From: Aestuariimicrobium ganziense
GTDB taxonomy: Bacteria > Actinomycetota > Actinomycetes > Propionibacteriales > Propionibacteriaceae
DNA: 64,000 bases
Direction of reading: 5' to 3'
NCBI RefSeq assembly: GCF_015352975.1
Contig: NZ_JACYIZ010000002.1
Coordinates: 186,001-250,000, forward strand
Below are positions 9,758 to 22,000 of this stretch, one piece after another. Made by a program: the position numbers and the translations under genes. The notes beneath the pieces were generated by a model. The model worked only from the letters and a program-made list of their open reading frames with translations, ran no database searches and was not told where the DNA came from. Each line of letters starts with the position of its first letter. Positions within the stretch are counted from its first letter, which is position 1.

Positions 9758-10393
9758 GTGCTGCACGTGGGTGACCCGCCAATGTTGCCCGCGCTGCTGG
9801 ACGACGACGCGCCCGCGCTGATGGCCCTGCTCGAAAGGGCCAGGGCCGCAGGGGTGACCACCTCGCTCGACTTGGTGGTGATCGATCCGGCGAGCCCGGT
9901 GGCCGGTCTGGACTGGCCAACGCTGCTGCCGCGGATCGTCGAGCGTGGTGACGTGCTCTCACCGAGGGTGGACGACCTGACCAGCGCCCGCACTCCCGGC
10001 GCCCAGCCCAGCCTGGAGTTGGCCCAGCAGCATGCCGGCGCCCTGGTCGGCTGGGGCGCGGCGGTGGCCGTGGTGTCAGCCGGTCCGCACGGCGCGGCGC
10101 TGCACACCGGTGACCGGGACCGGGTGGCCCGGATGCTGCTGGGCTCTCGCGGTGGCGCCTGCATCGAGCAGTGGGCAGATCGGTCGCTGACCACCGCTGC
10201 GGTCGTACCGAACCGGATCGTGTCGACCAACGGTGCGGGCGACGCCGCGTCCGCCGGGCTGTTGTCGGCCCTGCTTCGAGGCCTGGGCCCCGAGGTTGCA
10301 CTGCACCAGACCGTGCACGCGGCCGCGGCCGTGATCGAGGGATCCCGACCTCGCCCGCTGCCCGACGAGCCGGCCACGGACCACCACGACTGA
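9758..10393 (+). pseudogene. PfkB-family sugar kinase, N-terminus missing
   Basis: 211 residues matching the C-terminal two thirds of ribokinase/PfkB-type carbohydrate kinases. The anion-hole and catalytic motif STNGAGDAASAGLLSAL (GAGD core) is intact, and LHVGDPPMLPALL and TTSLDLVVIDP belong to the middle of the fold. About 100 N-terminal residues, carrying much of the sugar-binding site, are missing; the gene begins abruptly at about 9750 next to a minus-strand fragment. The start codon is only the first ATG in frame. It ends 23 bp before manA and was probably once in the same operon. Function is likely lost. Confidence 0.75.
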
Positions 10394-10416
10394 AACAACA
10401 ACCAAGGAGAACGACT

Positions 10417-11403
10417 GTGCGACCCGTGCTGCTGCCCGCGAACCAGCCGCTGGCCCGCTTCTACGCCGGCGGCGAGCAGATCGCCGCCTTCCGTGGCGAC
10501 CCTCCCCCACCGCCGAACACTCCAGAGGACTGGGTGGGGTCGACCACCACCGTGCGCGGCGATGCGTCCACTGGGCTGACCACCCTGCCCGACGGGCGGT
10601 TGCTGCGCGAGGCGGTGGCCGACGACCCCGAGGCGTGGCTGGGTGCAGCGCACGTGTCTCGCTGGGGTGCCGACCCGAAACTGCTGGTCAAGTTGCTGGA
10701 TGCCGGGCAGCGGCTGCCGGTGCACGCCCACCCCGACGGGGAGTTCGCGCGCGTGCACTTGGCCGCGGCCCACGGCAAGGCCGAGGCCTGGTACCTGTTG
10801 GAGCCGGGAACGGTCTACGTGGGGCTGTCGCGCGACATCAGCGCGGACGAACTCGCCGCGGTGGTGGCGCAGCAGCGCACGGCCGACCTGCTTGCGCTGC
10901 TGAACCCGATCGAGTTGTCAGCCGGCCAGAGTGTCTATGTGGCGCCGGGCACCCTGCACGCCATCGGACAGGGTGTGCTGCTGGTCGAGGTGCAGGAGCC
11001 GGAGGACCTGTCGATCCTGCTCGAGCAGGACGGTTTCGACCTGGTCGGTGTCGACGGGACGCTCGGTCTGGGTTGGCAGACAGCCCTGTCGGCGCTCGAC
11101 CTCGAGGCCGTCGATCCGGCCAGCCTGGTCGGACCGTCCCGCGATGGCGGTGAGTGCCTGGTCGAGGCGGCTGACGAGTACTTCCACCAGCAGTTGGTGA
11201 GCGGCCCCGCACAGCTGGACGCCGGCTTCGCGGTGTTGGTCGTCACCGGCGGCGAGGGCGAGCTGTCGGGTGTGGGTGCCGACGGCGAGCCCTGGCAGCA
11301 GCCGTTGCACGCAGGTCAGACCCTGCTGGTGCCCGCGGCGGCAGGAAAGTCTCAGCTGACCGGTGAGGTGCACGTCCTGGCCTGCCGTCCCCCACGACCC
11401 TGA
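10417..11403 (+). CDS. manA: Mannose-6-phosphate isomerase, class I
   Basis: A 328-residue cytoplasmic zinc enzyme interconverting mannose-6-phosphate and fructose-6-phosphate, feeding glycolysis or GDP-mannose synthesis. Metal-ligand motifs are present: PVHAHPD (two His), KAEAWY (Glu) and APGTLHAIG (His). The N-terminus WVGST...VSRWGADPKLLVKLLDAG is typical. The GTG at 10417 is supported by AAGGAGA seven bases upstream; longer frames upstream overlap the kinase fragment. It follows the truncated PfkB gene by 23 bp. Its downstream hairpin is interrupted by an IS remnant. Confidence 0.93.
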   Translation: MRPVLLPANQPLARFYAGGEQIAAFRGDPPPPPNTPEDWVGSTTTVRGDASTGLTTLPDGRLLREAVADDPEAWLGAAHVSRWGADPKLLVKLLDAGQRLPVHAHPDGEFARVHLAAAHGKAEAWYLLEPGTVYVGLSRDISADELAAVVAQQRTADLLALLNPIELSAGQSVYVAPGTLHAIGQGVLLVEVQEPEDLSILLEQDGFDLVGVDGTLGLGWQTALSALDLEAVDPASLVGPSRDGGECLVEAADEYFHQQLVSGPAQLDAGFAVLVVTGGEGELSGVGADGEPWQQPLHAGQTLLVPAAAGKSQLTGEVHVLACRPPRP

Positions 11404-11410
11404 ACTGACA

Positions 11411-11440
11411 AGCACGAAGGCCCGGTCATGGTGACCGGTC
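11411..11440 (+). terminator. Probable manA terminator, right arm damaged
   Basis: CCGGTCA-TGG-TGACCGG forms a short hairpin 20 bp after the manA stop. The left flank (AGCACGAAGGC) has no matching right arm here, while a fuller version of the same hairpin occurs at 24753-24793. IS-related sequence begins just after it, so an original longer terminator may have been cut. Confidence 0.45.
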
Positions 11441-11444
11441 TTTG

Positions 11445-12550
11445 GGCCTGAATGGCGGTAGCGCGAGTTGGCGGCGGAGCCGACATCCCCCGTGGGGCTG
11501 GGACGCACCCTTGGCCGCCGCGCTGGGACAAGCGGGACATGCAGCGCCACGAGCATCGTGCGGTGTTCTGGCTGCCGGCGTCACAGTGGTGGACCAATCC
11601 GGTCACGTCCTGACCGGCGCGTTCGCGGCACCACAGCGCCATTTCCAGCGCGTCGGGTGGCAGTTCGGTCGGCATCCGGTGGTGGGTGCGCCAGCCCACG
11701 ATCCGGCGCGAGTAAGCGTCGGTCACGAACGCGGTGAACCCCAACACTTGCCCAGGTCGGGACGTAGGCGAAGTCCACGACCCCGCAGCCGGTTCTCCCC
11801 CGGCCACGGCGAAGTCACGCATGACCAGGTCGCCAGGCCTCACCATCAGCGCGTCATCGGGCTTGGTGGTGACCACCTCCCGGCCCCTGACCACGCCCTT
11901 CATCCCATGTTCGGCCATCAACCGGGCGACCGTGCAGCGGGCAACGCTGACCCCCTCGCGGCGCAACAGGTGCCACATCTTGCGATACCCGGCCACCCCA
12001 CGACCCTTGCCACGGTCGGCCTGGACGGCCTCGATCCGCTCCCACAACACCGCATCCGAGACCGCCCGCCGGCTGGGCGGGCGGGTCTTGGCGGCGTAAC
12101 AGATCGACGAGGCGATCTGGCAACCGTGCGCACTCAGCACCCGCCAGATCGCACACGTCCTGCAAACCTTGACTTGTTCTCCTCGATGAACGAGGTCACC
12201 ACGAACGTCGCTCACCCGAGCTGGCGCGCGAAGAAACTCGAAGCGGCCAGCCAAGATTTCGTTGGCCCGCTTCAACCCCTTCACCTCCTGCTCCAACGCC
12301 TTGATCCTGGCCGCATCAGTGCTAGTGGTCCCGACACCTGCCCCGGTGTCGATGCGATGCTGCTTGACCCAGCCCCGCAACGTGTCCGGGTTCACCCCCA
12401 CCCTCGACCCGACCCTGATCACCGCCAGGTTCAACGACAACTCCGGCTCGGCCGCCGTGGCCTCCGCCACCAGCCGCACCCACCGCTCCAGCAACACCTG
12501 CAGATACCTGCTCGGTGCTGCCACGATCCTCATCGTCTGGGGGAATCAGA
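11445..12550 (-). mobile_element. IS3-family insertion sequence remnant
   Basis: Minus-strand sequence reads through degraded orfA (LRGWVKQHRIDTGAG, IKALEQEVKGLKRANEIL) into orfB (CRVLSAHG-like, GRGVAGYRKMWHLLRREG, VARLMAEHGMKGV, FVTDAYSRRIVGWRT, then a damaged HHCDAGSQ second-Asp region). Several frameshifts are evident: the segment expected to give DFAYVPTWA lies in another frame near 11770, and the orfA/orfB boundary is lost. The last third of orfB, including the catalytic Glu, is missing. It is therefore inactive. It borders the RHS locus on the left. Confidence 0.85.
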
Positions 12551-12622
12551 CCATCCACCAGACCCAAGGCGCTTCAGTTGCGCCTAGAAGAAGCCACCCT
12601 GGAGCGGGCGGATGGAGGTGGG

Positions 12623-15600
12623 TCATTCCAGTGGTGTGGTTGTGGTGGTGATGTTGAAGATGTGTAGGGCGTTGGTGCATTGGGTGGTGTTGGTTTCGAT
12701 GGTGCCGATGTTGGGCAGTGTGAGGGATTGGATGTGCAGGTTGCCGTAGTTGTTGGGTTCGACGGGGATGCGGAGGTGGTAGAGGTTGACGGGTTGGGTG
12801 TTGTCGGGGGCGGATTGGGTGAGTCGGTGGCTGGTGGTGCGGGCGGCGACGATGGTGGCGGGTTCATCGAAGCCCGGGGTTGGGGGTGGTGCTGTGGTGT
12901 TGAGTCCGGTGGGCAGGTCGGTCCAGCTCTTGATGTTGGGGATGGGCTTGTCGGTGCGGAGGGGGTCGTTGGGGTCGTCGGGGTTGGTGTAGTTGATGGT
13001 GAATTGCCGTGTGTTGGTGGCGCTGATGGGCTGGCATGAGCCGACGAGCACGTTGATGTAGCGCTGTTGTCCCTCGGGTGCTGGGTCGATGTTCAGGGTG
13101 ATGTCTTGGCCGTAGGCGATGGTGTTGTCGAGGGGGCTGGTGGGGTTGGTTATCTGCCAGACGTCGGTGTTGGTGGTGGTGATGTTCTGGGCTTCGAGGG
13201 CGGCTTGTGAGTAGGAGTTGCCTGCGCCATCGAAGTTGGCGGCGGTGGTGCCGTCTTGGCCGATGCCGTTGTTGTTGAAGGATGCGGTGAGAGTGGTGGC
13301 GGTGTGGAGTTTGAGTGGGGCGATGGTGAAGTAGTCGATGCCGATGGCGTAGCCGTTGTCGGTGGTGCCGTCTGGGACGTCGGGGATCTGGGTGTAGGTG
13401 CGGCTGCCGGCGGCGGGGTTCTTGCCCACGATGTCGACGGTGATGTGGTGGGTGCCCTGCTTGAGTCGGTACCCGCCGATCTGTACGTAGGAGCGTTCGC
13501 CAGTGACGCTGGTGTAGCCGTCGAGTTCGATGATTTCGTCGTTGTTGGGGTTTCGCAGGTAGTCACCGTTGTTGAGCTTGAGGCGGATGACACCGAAGTG
13601 GTTGGCCTTGCTCCAGTGCATTCCGATGGCGTAGTAGCCGTCGACGGGGGTGGTGATGGTGAAGGTGTGCGGGCCTTGACCGATCAAGTGGGACTGGGTG
13701 CCACCCGACATGGTGTGGCCGGCCTCGTCGTAGTTGTAGGCGCCATCTGGTGAGTTCACCTGTTGGGCTTCTGCCTCATACAGGTTGGTGGTGTTGTTGT
13801 CCGCGATGGTTGGCGAGACATAGAAGCTGTAGGTGACAGTCGAAGTCATGTTGTGGGCATGGTCGAAGGCTTTGACGCTCAGGGTGTGGTGTCCTGGCTG
13901 GAGGTCGGTGGGGGCAGTGAGGGTTGCTTTGCCGGAGGTGGCGGGAATGTAGCCAGTGCCGGTGTAGGTGCAGGTGGTGGTGGTCGGTGTGGGTGGGGTG
14001 AGGTTGTCCCAGGCGTAGCTGAAGGCGGCGGTGTCACCGCTGCTCGAGAGCTGGAAGCTCCCGGGTTGGTTCTGGGGTGATCCCCAGAAGTTGGGCGGGT
14101 AGTGGTAGCTCCGAATTGGGGTGGATGACAGGGTCGGTGGAGTGGTGTCGACGGTGAAGTCGAGCCAGGTGCTCCAGCCGCTCAGCATTCCGGGTGTGTC
14201 GCTGGAGACGCTTTCGGCTCGTACGCGGGCTCGGTGCGCGCCGGGTCCGAGCGGGGCGGTGCGGGTGGTGTTGGAACTGTTGGTGGTCCAGGCGATGGAC
14301 TGGTTGTCTTGACCTTGAACGGCTGTGGGGTTCTTGACGACCAGCGACGTGGCGTTGGCGTTCCAGACTTCGAACCACATGCCGATGTTGTTGCTGGAGG
14401 TGTTGCTGGACTTCGCGGCGAAGTTTGGTGTGGCATCGGTGGTGTAGAGGGTTTGACCCTGTGCTCGGCAGTCGACCAGCACGCCTTGGGTGGCGCTGAT
14501 CCCGAAGGCCGAGGGGGCTGAGGGTGGGGTGTTGAAGGTGACCTCCAGGCTGGGGTTGTTGGCGAACTTCTTCCACTGCCAGGCATCACCCTCGTCGGGG
14601 GCTTTGAGTCCGAAGTTGATGGTGTTCGAGGCTTTGTTCTGTGCGACGTAGTCGCGGACGGGGGTGCTGTCGAATTCCAGAACCTTGGCTGGGTTGGTGT
14701 TGAACCCGGCGATGTCGGTGATCGACTCCAGCGATGTCGACGTGGGCCCGGGCCATGCCACACCTGAGCCGAACGCCCCTGCCTTGGTCAGGCTGACAGG
14801 AGTGGCGATCGATGAGGCACTGTGGATCTGGTTGACATAGACCGCCGCGGTGTAGACGGTCGCATTGTCGGGCAGGGCGGAGATGTCGAGGGAGAAGTAG
14901 GAGCGGGCCACGCCCTGGGTGGAGTTGTTGCACTCGCTCCAGCCGCATCGTCCGACGCGCATGGGCTGGGTGGAGTCGTTGTAGTAGTTCCAGCCCAGGG
15001 AGTGGACCGTGGCGAAGTTGAGTCGCGACTTGGACATGCCGGGGTCAATGTAGATCGGGTAGACGGTGTCGGCGGCGCTGATGAGGTCGCTGCTGGGGTT
15101 GATCGTGATGGCGCTCTGTGTGGTGGTGGCCGGTGTCAGTTCCAGGGCCACTGGTTCGAGTGGGCTTTCGCCGGGGTCGGTCGCGGATGGTGTGGTCTGG
15201 TCGGGATCGGCGGTGGCGGAGTCCCACATCACCGGGGAGTGCCCTGCCAGTCGGGTGCCCTTGCTGCTGGTCGCTGAGATGGTGTCGTCACTGGTTTGGC
15301 TCAGGCTGCCGCCGGTGGTGGTGAGGCTGAGGGTGACGGGATCGGCCACCAACTCTGTGGCGGCTTCGGGAGTGTGGACGATGAGTACTTGGCTGTAGCC
15401 CTCGGGATGGGCGGTGAGCATCAGGTCCACATCGGGGCGCACGTCGTGGTAGGTGGCTGAGGACCCATCCAGTGTGGGCTCGGGCAGAGCACCTGGCCAG
15501 GTCATGGTGACCGTTTGGTTGTGGTCGCTGATGCTGAGCAGGGGCTGGCTTCCCCCGGCGGAGAAGGACAGATCGACCGCGGCGTTGCCGGGACGAACTC

Positions 15601-15865
15601 GGCTGCTGTCGGAAACCAGGGTGGTCTCGATCGGCGCCCAGACGCCATTCTTCTTCGCCCGCACCGCCTCGCGATGGGTGATCAACTTGAAACTGCCGTC
15701 GGGCAGTGTCTCCACGATCGTGTTCTCGGTGGTGTATTGCGACCAGTCCACCGGCGCGGGGGCAGGATCGTCTGCCGCAGCTGGCACCACGGGAAGCACC
15801 GCCATCCCCACAACCAGCGCGGTGACTGTCGCCAAAGAAGGCGTCCAACGAGGGGTGGGGCTCAT
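12623..15865 (-). CDS. Large secreted DNRLRE/CBM-type protein next to RHS toxin
   Basis: A 1080-residue exported protein. A signal peptide covers about residues 1-31 (ending VVPAAADDP). The N-terminal part (KLITHREAVRAKKNGVWAPI; DVRPDVDLMLTAHPEGY) matches the opening of actinobacterial DNRLRE/LamG proteins that accompany RHS genes. A DNRLRE-like region follows (SYFSLDISALPDNATVYTAA). A CBM6/35-like module lies around 690-850 (LYEAEAQQV ... DGYYAIGMHW ... HHITVDIVG), then a module with FDGAGNSYSQAALEA. The tail is Thr-rich. No catalytic motif is apparent; cell-surface or glycan binding is inferred. It is divergent from the RHS gene across 214 bp, with which it probably works or is co-inherited. 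Confidence 0.8.
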   Translation of the reverse strand: MSPTPRWTPSLATVTALVVGMAVLPVVPAAADDPAPAPVDWSQYTTENTIVETLPDGSFKLITHREAVRAKKNGVWAPIETTLVSDSSRVRPGNAAVDLSFSAGGSQPLLSISDHNQTVTMTWPGALPEPTLDGSSATYHDVRPDVDLMLTAHPEGYSQVLIVHTPEAATELVADPVTLSLTTTGGSLSQTSDDTISATSSKGTRLAGHSPVMWDSATADPDQTTPSATDPGESPLEPVALELTPATTTQSAITINPSSDLISAADTVYPIYIDPGMSKSRLNFATVHSLGWNYYNDSTQPMRVGRCGWSECNNSTQGVARSYFSLDISALPDNATVYTAAVYVNQIHSASSIATPVSLTKAGAFGSGVAWPGPTSTSLESITDIAGFNTNPAKVLEFDSTPVRDYVAQNKASNTINFGLKAPDEGDAWQWKKFANNPSLEVTFNTPPSAPSAFGISATQGVLVDCRAQGQTLYTTDATPNFAAKSSNTSSNNIGMWFEVWNANATSLVVKNPTAVQGQDNQSIAWTTNSSNTTRTAPLGPGAHRARVRAESVSSDTPGMLSGWSTWLDFTVDTTPPTLSSTPIRSYHYPPNFWGSPQNQPGSFQLSSSGDTAAFSYAWDNLTPPTPTTTTCTYTGTGYIPATSGKATLTAPTDLQPGHHTLSVKAFDHAHNMTSTVTYSFYVSPTIADNNTTNLYEAEAQQVNSPDGAYNYDEAGHTMSGGTQSHLIGQGPHTFTITTPVDGYYAIGMHWSKANHFGVIRLKLNNGDYLRNPNNDEIIELDGYTSVTGERSYVQIGGYRLKQGTHHITVDIVGKNPAAGSRTYTQIPDVPDGTTDNGYAIGIDYFTIAPLKLHTATTLTASFNNNGIGQDGTTAANFDGAGNSYSQAALEAQNITTTNTDVWQITNPTSPLDNTIAYGQDITLNIDPAPEGQQRYINVLVGSCQPISATNTRQFTINYTNPDDPNDPLRTDKPIPNIKSWTDLPTGLNTTAPPPTPGFDEPATIVAARTTSHRLTQSAPDNTQPVNLYHLRIPVEPNNYGNLHIQSLTLPNIGTIETNTTQCTNALHIFNITTTTTPLE

Positions 15866-16079
15866 AACGGAGGCCTCTCAGGAGAGCTGTTCGTGCGGAT
15901 GGCCCTCGCATCATCAGAAGCGGCGGGCGCAGCTGTAAACAGCCAGCCACGATTCGCTCAATGCACGTGAGCGAAATTTGATTGTGGCATTTGTCACGCT
16001 CAGAAAGCGTTGTGGTTGCCAGGTTTGGTGTGTTTCAATGCGTCCACTTTGGTCGCTGGTGAGCCTTGAGGAGGCTGCG

Positions 16080-19000
16080 ATGTCGAGGTGGGCTGGCAGG
16101 TCTGTCGCCACGTTGGTGGCGTTTGCGTTGGTGGTCACTTCGTTTGGGCAGGCGGCGGCCAAGGAGCCGCCCACGAAGCCCTACATCCCAGAGCCGCCCC
16201 AGGAGAAGGTGGTCGCCAGCACGCAGGTGGTGTCGGCGTCGGCGGTGCGGATCCCTCAGACGAAGCGCACCACAGCCAAGCCGGTCAGGGTGCAGGCTGC
16301 CGTGACCACACAGACCGTCCTGTCGGGCGGGGAAGCGTCGGTGGTGCCGGGTACCCCGGTGGTGGTCGCCGGCAAGGCCAAGGCGAACAGCTCACAGACC
16401 GTGCGGGTGAAAGTCTTGGACACCACGGCAGCCACGAAGGCGAAGGTGCGCGGTGTGGTGTTCGCGGTCTCCAGCGCGCAGGCGCTTGCCGAGGCCTCGG
16501 TGGGGGTCGTGCCTGGGCAGCTGGAGGGCACGGGATCGGCTGACTGGCATCATCGGCTTCGGCTGGTGCAGCTGCCAGAGTGTGCGCTGACCACGCCGGA
16601 GAAGCCCTCGTGCCAGACCCAGAGCCCGGTGGCCGCCTCACTGGACGATGGCCGGCTCACCACGACCGTCAGCGCCGCCGCAGACCAACAGGTGGTGTTG
16701 GCGGCGGTCGCCGACGCCGCTGGAACGCAGGGTGACTTCGGCGCGACCAGTTTGTCGCCATCAGGCTCGTGGAGCCAAGGCGGTGCCACGGGCGGGTTCT
16801 CGTGGAGCTACCCGATCACCATGGTGCCAGCAGCCACCGGGACAGAACCCAGTCTGGCCCTGTCCTACGACTCCCAGGCCGTCGATGGGCAGAACTCGAT
16901 GACCAACAACCAGTCGTCGTGGGTGGGGCAGGGCTTCTCGATGGCCACCGGCTACATCGAACGCACGTACCGCACCTGCGCCGACGACACCTCACTGCCC
17001 TCTGATCGCAAGACGCTCGACCAGTGCTGGGCTGGCCAGATCATCACCCTGCAAATGCCTGGTACCGAGTCAATGAGTCTGGTGCGAGACGACACTGCGG
17101 GTCAATGGCACCCGGCCAAGGACGCAGGCGAACGAATCGAGCTCCTGTCCGGTGCGAGCAATGGCAGCTACAACGGCGAGTACTGGCGAGTGACGACCAC
17201 CGATGGAACTCAGTACACCTTCGGGATGGACGTCCTGCCCGGGGGGTCGAGTGCAAATCGCACCAACTCTGCGTGGACCGTGCCTGTCTATGGAGCCAAG
17301 GCGGGGGATCCGTGCTATTCGGGGGCCTCGTTCGCGGCGTCGCGCTGCGAGCAGGTGTGGCGGTGGAACCTGGACATGGTCGTCGACACCCACGGCAACG
17401 CAATCACCTACCGCTACGCCAAGGAGACCAACTTCTACGGCGCCGGTGGGGGCAGCACCCCGGTTGGGTACGTGCGCGGCGGCCACCTCACCACGATCTT
17501 CTACGGTCTGCACGTCTCCGAAGGTGGTGGACTGTTCGCCAATGCCCCGCAGCGCGTGGCGTTCACCGTGGCCGAGCGCTGCTTCCCGTCGGGAACCATC
17601 ACCTGCAGCGATGCCCAATTCGTCCTGGTCAACGCCAACTCCTGGCCAGACACCCCCGTTGACCTGAACTGTGCGGCCACCGGTTCCTGTGACCAGCACG
17701 CACCATCGTTCTGGACACGCAAACGGCTCACCAGCATCTCCACGGCCTACTGGAACGGCACCGGCTACCAGCCCGTTGACGTGTACAACCTGACCCAGTC
17801 CTTCGCCGGGGATCGCGAGCTGATCCTGGACAAGATCGTGCGGGTCTCGCACATGGTGGGCCAGACCACGATCACCTCAGCGCCGGTGACACTCGCCTAC
17901 TCCACCCGGGCCAACCGTGTGGCCGGCTACAACGGTCTCCCGTCGATGTACCGGCTCCGACTGAGCTCGGTGCTCAGCGAAACCGGATCACTCACCTCGG
18001 TCTACTACCAAGGCGACCCGGGCCAGTCGGGCCGTGCCGCGGGCTTGTGTACCCCCAGCACCGTCCCCAGCGATGTCGCCAACAACACCACAGCCTGCTA
18101 CCCAGTCAACTGGACCCTGCCCTACAACACCACCCCGACTGTGGACTTCTTCCACAAGTACGTGGTCACCCAGGTCGATGTCGCCGACAAGAACGGCCAC
18201 GCCCCGACCCAACAGACCACCTACACCTATCTCGGTGCCCCGGCGTGGCACTACGACGACAACGAGGTGACCAAACCCAAGGCACGCACATGGGGCCAGT
18301 TCCGCGGCTACCAGACCATCGAAGTGCGCACCGGCAACCCCAACGTCGCCGCCAACGGCACCGCCGACCAAAGGACCCTGGACAAGATCACCTACTTCCG
18401 GGGCATGAACGGCGACAAACTGCCCACCGGAGTTCGCAACGTCACCATCACCGACTCCCATGGCACCATCCACACCGACGACGACTGGAAGTCAGGCAGC
18501 GTGCTGGAGACCCGCAGTTACCTCGATTCGGGTGGGTCTGTGCTGGCAGAGTCCAGCACCAACATTGACAGTCTCCTAGCCACCACGGCGACGCGTGCCC
18601 GCAGCGAGCTGTCTCCTGCCCAGGCGCGTGTCGTGCGTCCCACTACCACCACCACGTGGACGCACGCCACCGGCGGCTCCACCACCAGCACGTTGTGGGC
18701 CACCACGACCAGCACCTACGACGCGCAAGGCCGGCTGTCCACCGTCACAGCAGCGGCAAGCAACGCGATGACCAGCTGCGTCCACACCAGCTACGCCGAC
18801 AACACGACACAGTGGGTCAGGCAACACCCAGCACAGGTCACCAGCTACGCCCAGACCTGTCCCACCACTTCCACTCCTTCCCCCACCATCCTGGCCGCCA
18901 ACCGCACCTACTACGACGGGGCTACCACTCAAGGTTCAATCACCAGGGGCGACGCCACGCGCACCGAGACAGCCACCGGTGGAACATCACTACCCGCGCT

Positions 19001-22000
19001 GACATGGACAGCAGTCACCGCCGCCTACGACACCTTCGGTCGGCCCACCAGTACCACTTTCCACAACCCCGGAGCCACCCCCGCCACACGGGTCACCACC
19101 ACCACCTACACCCCCTCCGGCACGGGCCCACTCAGCAAGACCGTGACAACTCTGCCTGGCGCGACGATGAGCACCACCGTAGAGGTCGAGCCCTCACGAG
19201 GGCTGACCACCAAGGTGGTTGACAAGACCGGCCGGGTCAGTGAAGCCACCTACGATGCGATCGGGCGAACCACTGCCGTCTGGCGCCCGGGCCAGGTCAA
19301 GGACGTGAACAGCGCCACGCAGACGTACAGCTACCTGATGGGCCCTGATGCGCCGCTGGCGGTCACCACCAAGACCCTGGTTGATGTCGGGAACGGCACA
19401 ACCCCCGGCTATGTCACCTCCATTGCCATCTTCGACGCGTTGGGGCAGCTGCGCCAAGGCCAGTCCGACGGTGTCGGTGGAGGCCGGGCCGTGACCGACA
19501 TCTTCTACGACTCCCACGGCTGGGCGGTCAAGAAGTCGGACCACTGGTACACCACCGGTGCCCCCACCACCACCTTGATCACCACCGCAGAATCGGGAAT
19601 CGATGACCGCTCGGTGAGCATCTTCGACGGGTTGGGGCGCGAGATCCAGACCACGCGGTACAAGGGCACCACCGCCGGGGCAACTGTCAAGACCATCTAT
19701 GGTGGTGACCGAATCACCGTGCTCAATCCTGCTGGCGGGATCACCACCACCACCCTGAGTGACGGCCGCGGCCTCAAACGTGAACAGTGGCAGTACACCA
19801 CCCTTCCCACTGTCAGCGGCACCACCGTCACCGGCGGCACCTACACCACTTTGGCCTACGGCTACGACGCCCTGGGCCGCAACACCAGCTACTCCACCGC
19901 CGTCGGCACCCCCCAAGCTGCGACCTGGACCACCAGCTACGATCTCGCCGGGCGCGTGGTCAGCCAGACCGATCCCGACTCGGGCACCCTCACCACCAGC
20001 TACTACGACACCGGCGAGGTCAAGACCACCACCGACGCCGCCGGTCGAGCCGTGTCACACATCTACGACGTGCTCGGCCGCCCCACCAGCCGCCTGTCAG
20101 GAACCCCAACCGGCACCCAGCTCGCGTCCTGGACCTACGACACCGCACCCGGTGGGCTGGGCCAGCTCGCCTCTCAAAGCGTCTACGTCGACGGCAAGAC
20201 CTACACCCAAACCGCCACCGGCTACGACGTCGGCGGCCGGCCGACGGGAAGCACCGTCTCGCTCGACGTGACAGGGTTCAAACCCACCTACACCACCAGC
20301 CAGACCTGGACCAGCACCGGACTGCTGACCAAGACCCTGCTGCCCTCCACCATCGCCACCGGGGGAGGAAGCGGCGCCGAACAACTGAGCTTCACCTACA
20401 ACGCACAGGGCCTGCCGATCGCGATGCAGGGCATCAACGCCTACGTGTCCGCGGCCACCTACACCCCCTACGGCGAACCCACCCAGTACGTGCTGGGAGT
20501 CAACAACGCCACAGGCTCGATCACCTACACCCGCGACGCACAGACCCGCCGCATCACCGACATCCTGTTCTCTGGCCAGGCCGCCATCCCCCAACTGGAG
20601 AAGTTCTCCTACAGCTACGACGCCGCCGGCAACATCACCAAGTCGGTCGACGTTCAAGGCGGCGGTAGCGGGGCACCGGTGCAAACCCAGTGCTTCACCT
20701 ACGACAACAAGCGCCAACTCACCCAAGCCTGGTCAGCCAACGACAACTGCGCAGCCAACCCCTCAGTCTCGGGCAACACGACCGTCGCCGGCCCGCAGCC
20801 CTACTGGCACACCTGGACCTTCGATGCTGCAGGCAGCCGCACCCAGCAAGTGATCCGCGCCCCCAAGGGCGTCACCACACCCAACACCACCACCACCTAC
20901 CACCACACCACCCCCGGCCACCAACACGCCCTGACCTCCACCACCACCACCGGCGGCGCCACCGGGTCCTCCTCCTACACCTACAACGCCGACGGCGCCA
21001 CCAACACCCGCACCATCAACGGGGTCAACACCACCTTCAACTACGACTCCCAAGGCCAGCTCGCCTCCACCACCAGCGCCAACGGCACCACCTCCACCTA
21101 CATCCGCGATGCCTCCGGAGCGATCCTGCTGCGCATCGATCCCGACGCGACCACCCTCTACCTGCCCCTCCAAGACATCAAACGCACCACCGCCGGAACG
21201 ATCACCACCACCAAGACCTACAAGTTCAACGGAACCAACGTCGGCGTCCGCCAAGGCCTGGCCAACGTCCAATACGTCCTGTCCGACCTCAACGGCACCA
21301 ACCAGATCGCAGTCAACCCCGGCACCTGGGCCGTGCAGCGACGCTACTACGACCCCTACGGCAACCCCTTCACCGGAGGCTCCACCACCTTCCCCGGCGC
21401 CGCACGCACCTTCCTCAACGCCCCCAACAACCCCACCAACGGCCTGACCGACATCGGCGCCAGACACTACGACCCCCTCATCGGCAGATTCACCTCCGTC
21501 GACCCCATCCGCCAAATCGACAACCCCGAACAAAACAACGGCTACACCTACGCCGACAACAACCCCACCACCTTCAACGACCCCACCGGCCAACTCACCA
21601 ACCACAACGGCACCATGCTCTCCGACGATCAAGGAGGCTGGATACCCAAGAGCCAAATCGTCAAGACCAGACCAGGGACCGTCAACGACAACGCTGGCAG
21701 ACCCCTTCCCATGCCCTCACCCTCAGGTGACGAAGACTCCGTCGTCCAAGGCATCAAAGACGGAGCCAAGGGCCAAGTCACCGACATCATCAACACCCCA
21801 GAGCAGATAAAGCAAGCAATCCACGAACTCAAGAGCAACCCCAAGAAGTTCATCAAGCTCCTCGCCATGGACATGATCAAGGGGGAGTTCTTCCCCCTCA
21901 AGGAGTACACAGACCTACTTTCAGGAATCATCACCCACTTCATCCGCGGCCAAGACTACGAAGCCGGAGTCCTCATCGGAAAACTCCTCGTCATCGGCAG

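Noticed and set aside
12630..13320. Dense GGTGGTG-type short repeats
   Set aside because: They are Thr codons in the tail of the secreted DNRLRE protein read on the opposite strand, not a repeat array or CRISPR.
16020..16079. Extending the RHS protein to an upstream in-frame start
   Set aside because: GAGGAGG followed by ATG at 16080 leads straight into a clean signal peptide; the extension would bury it.
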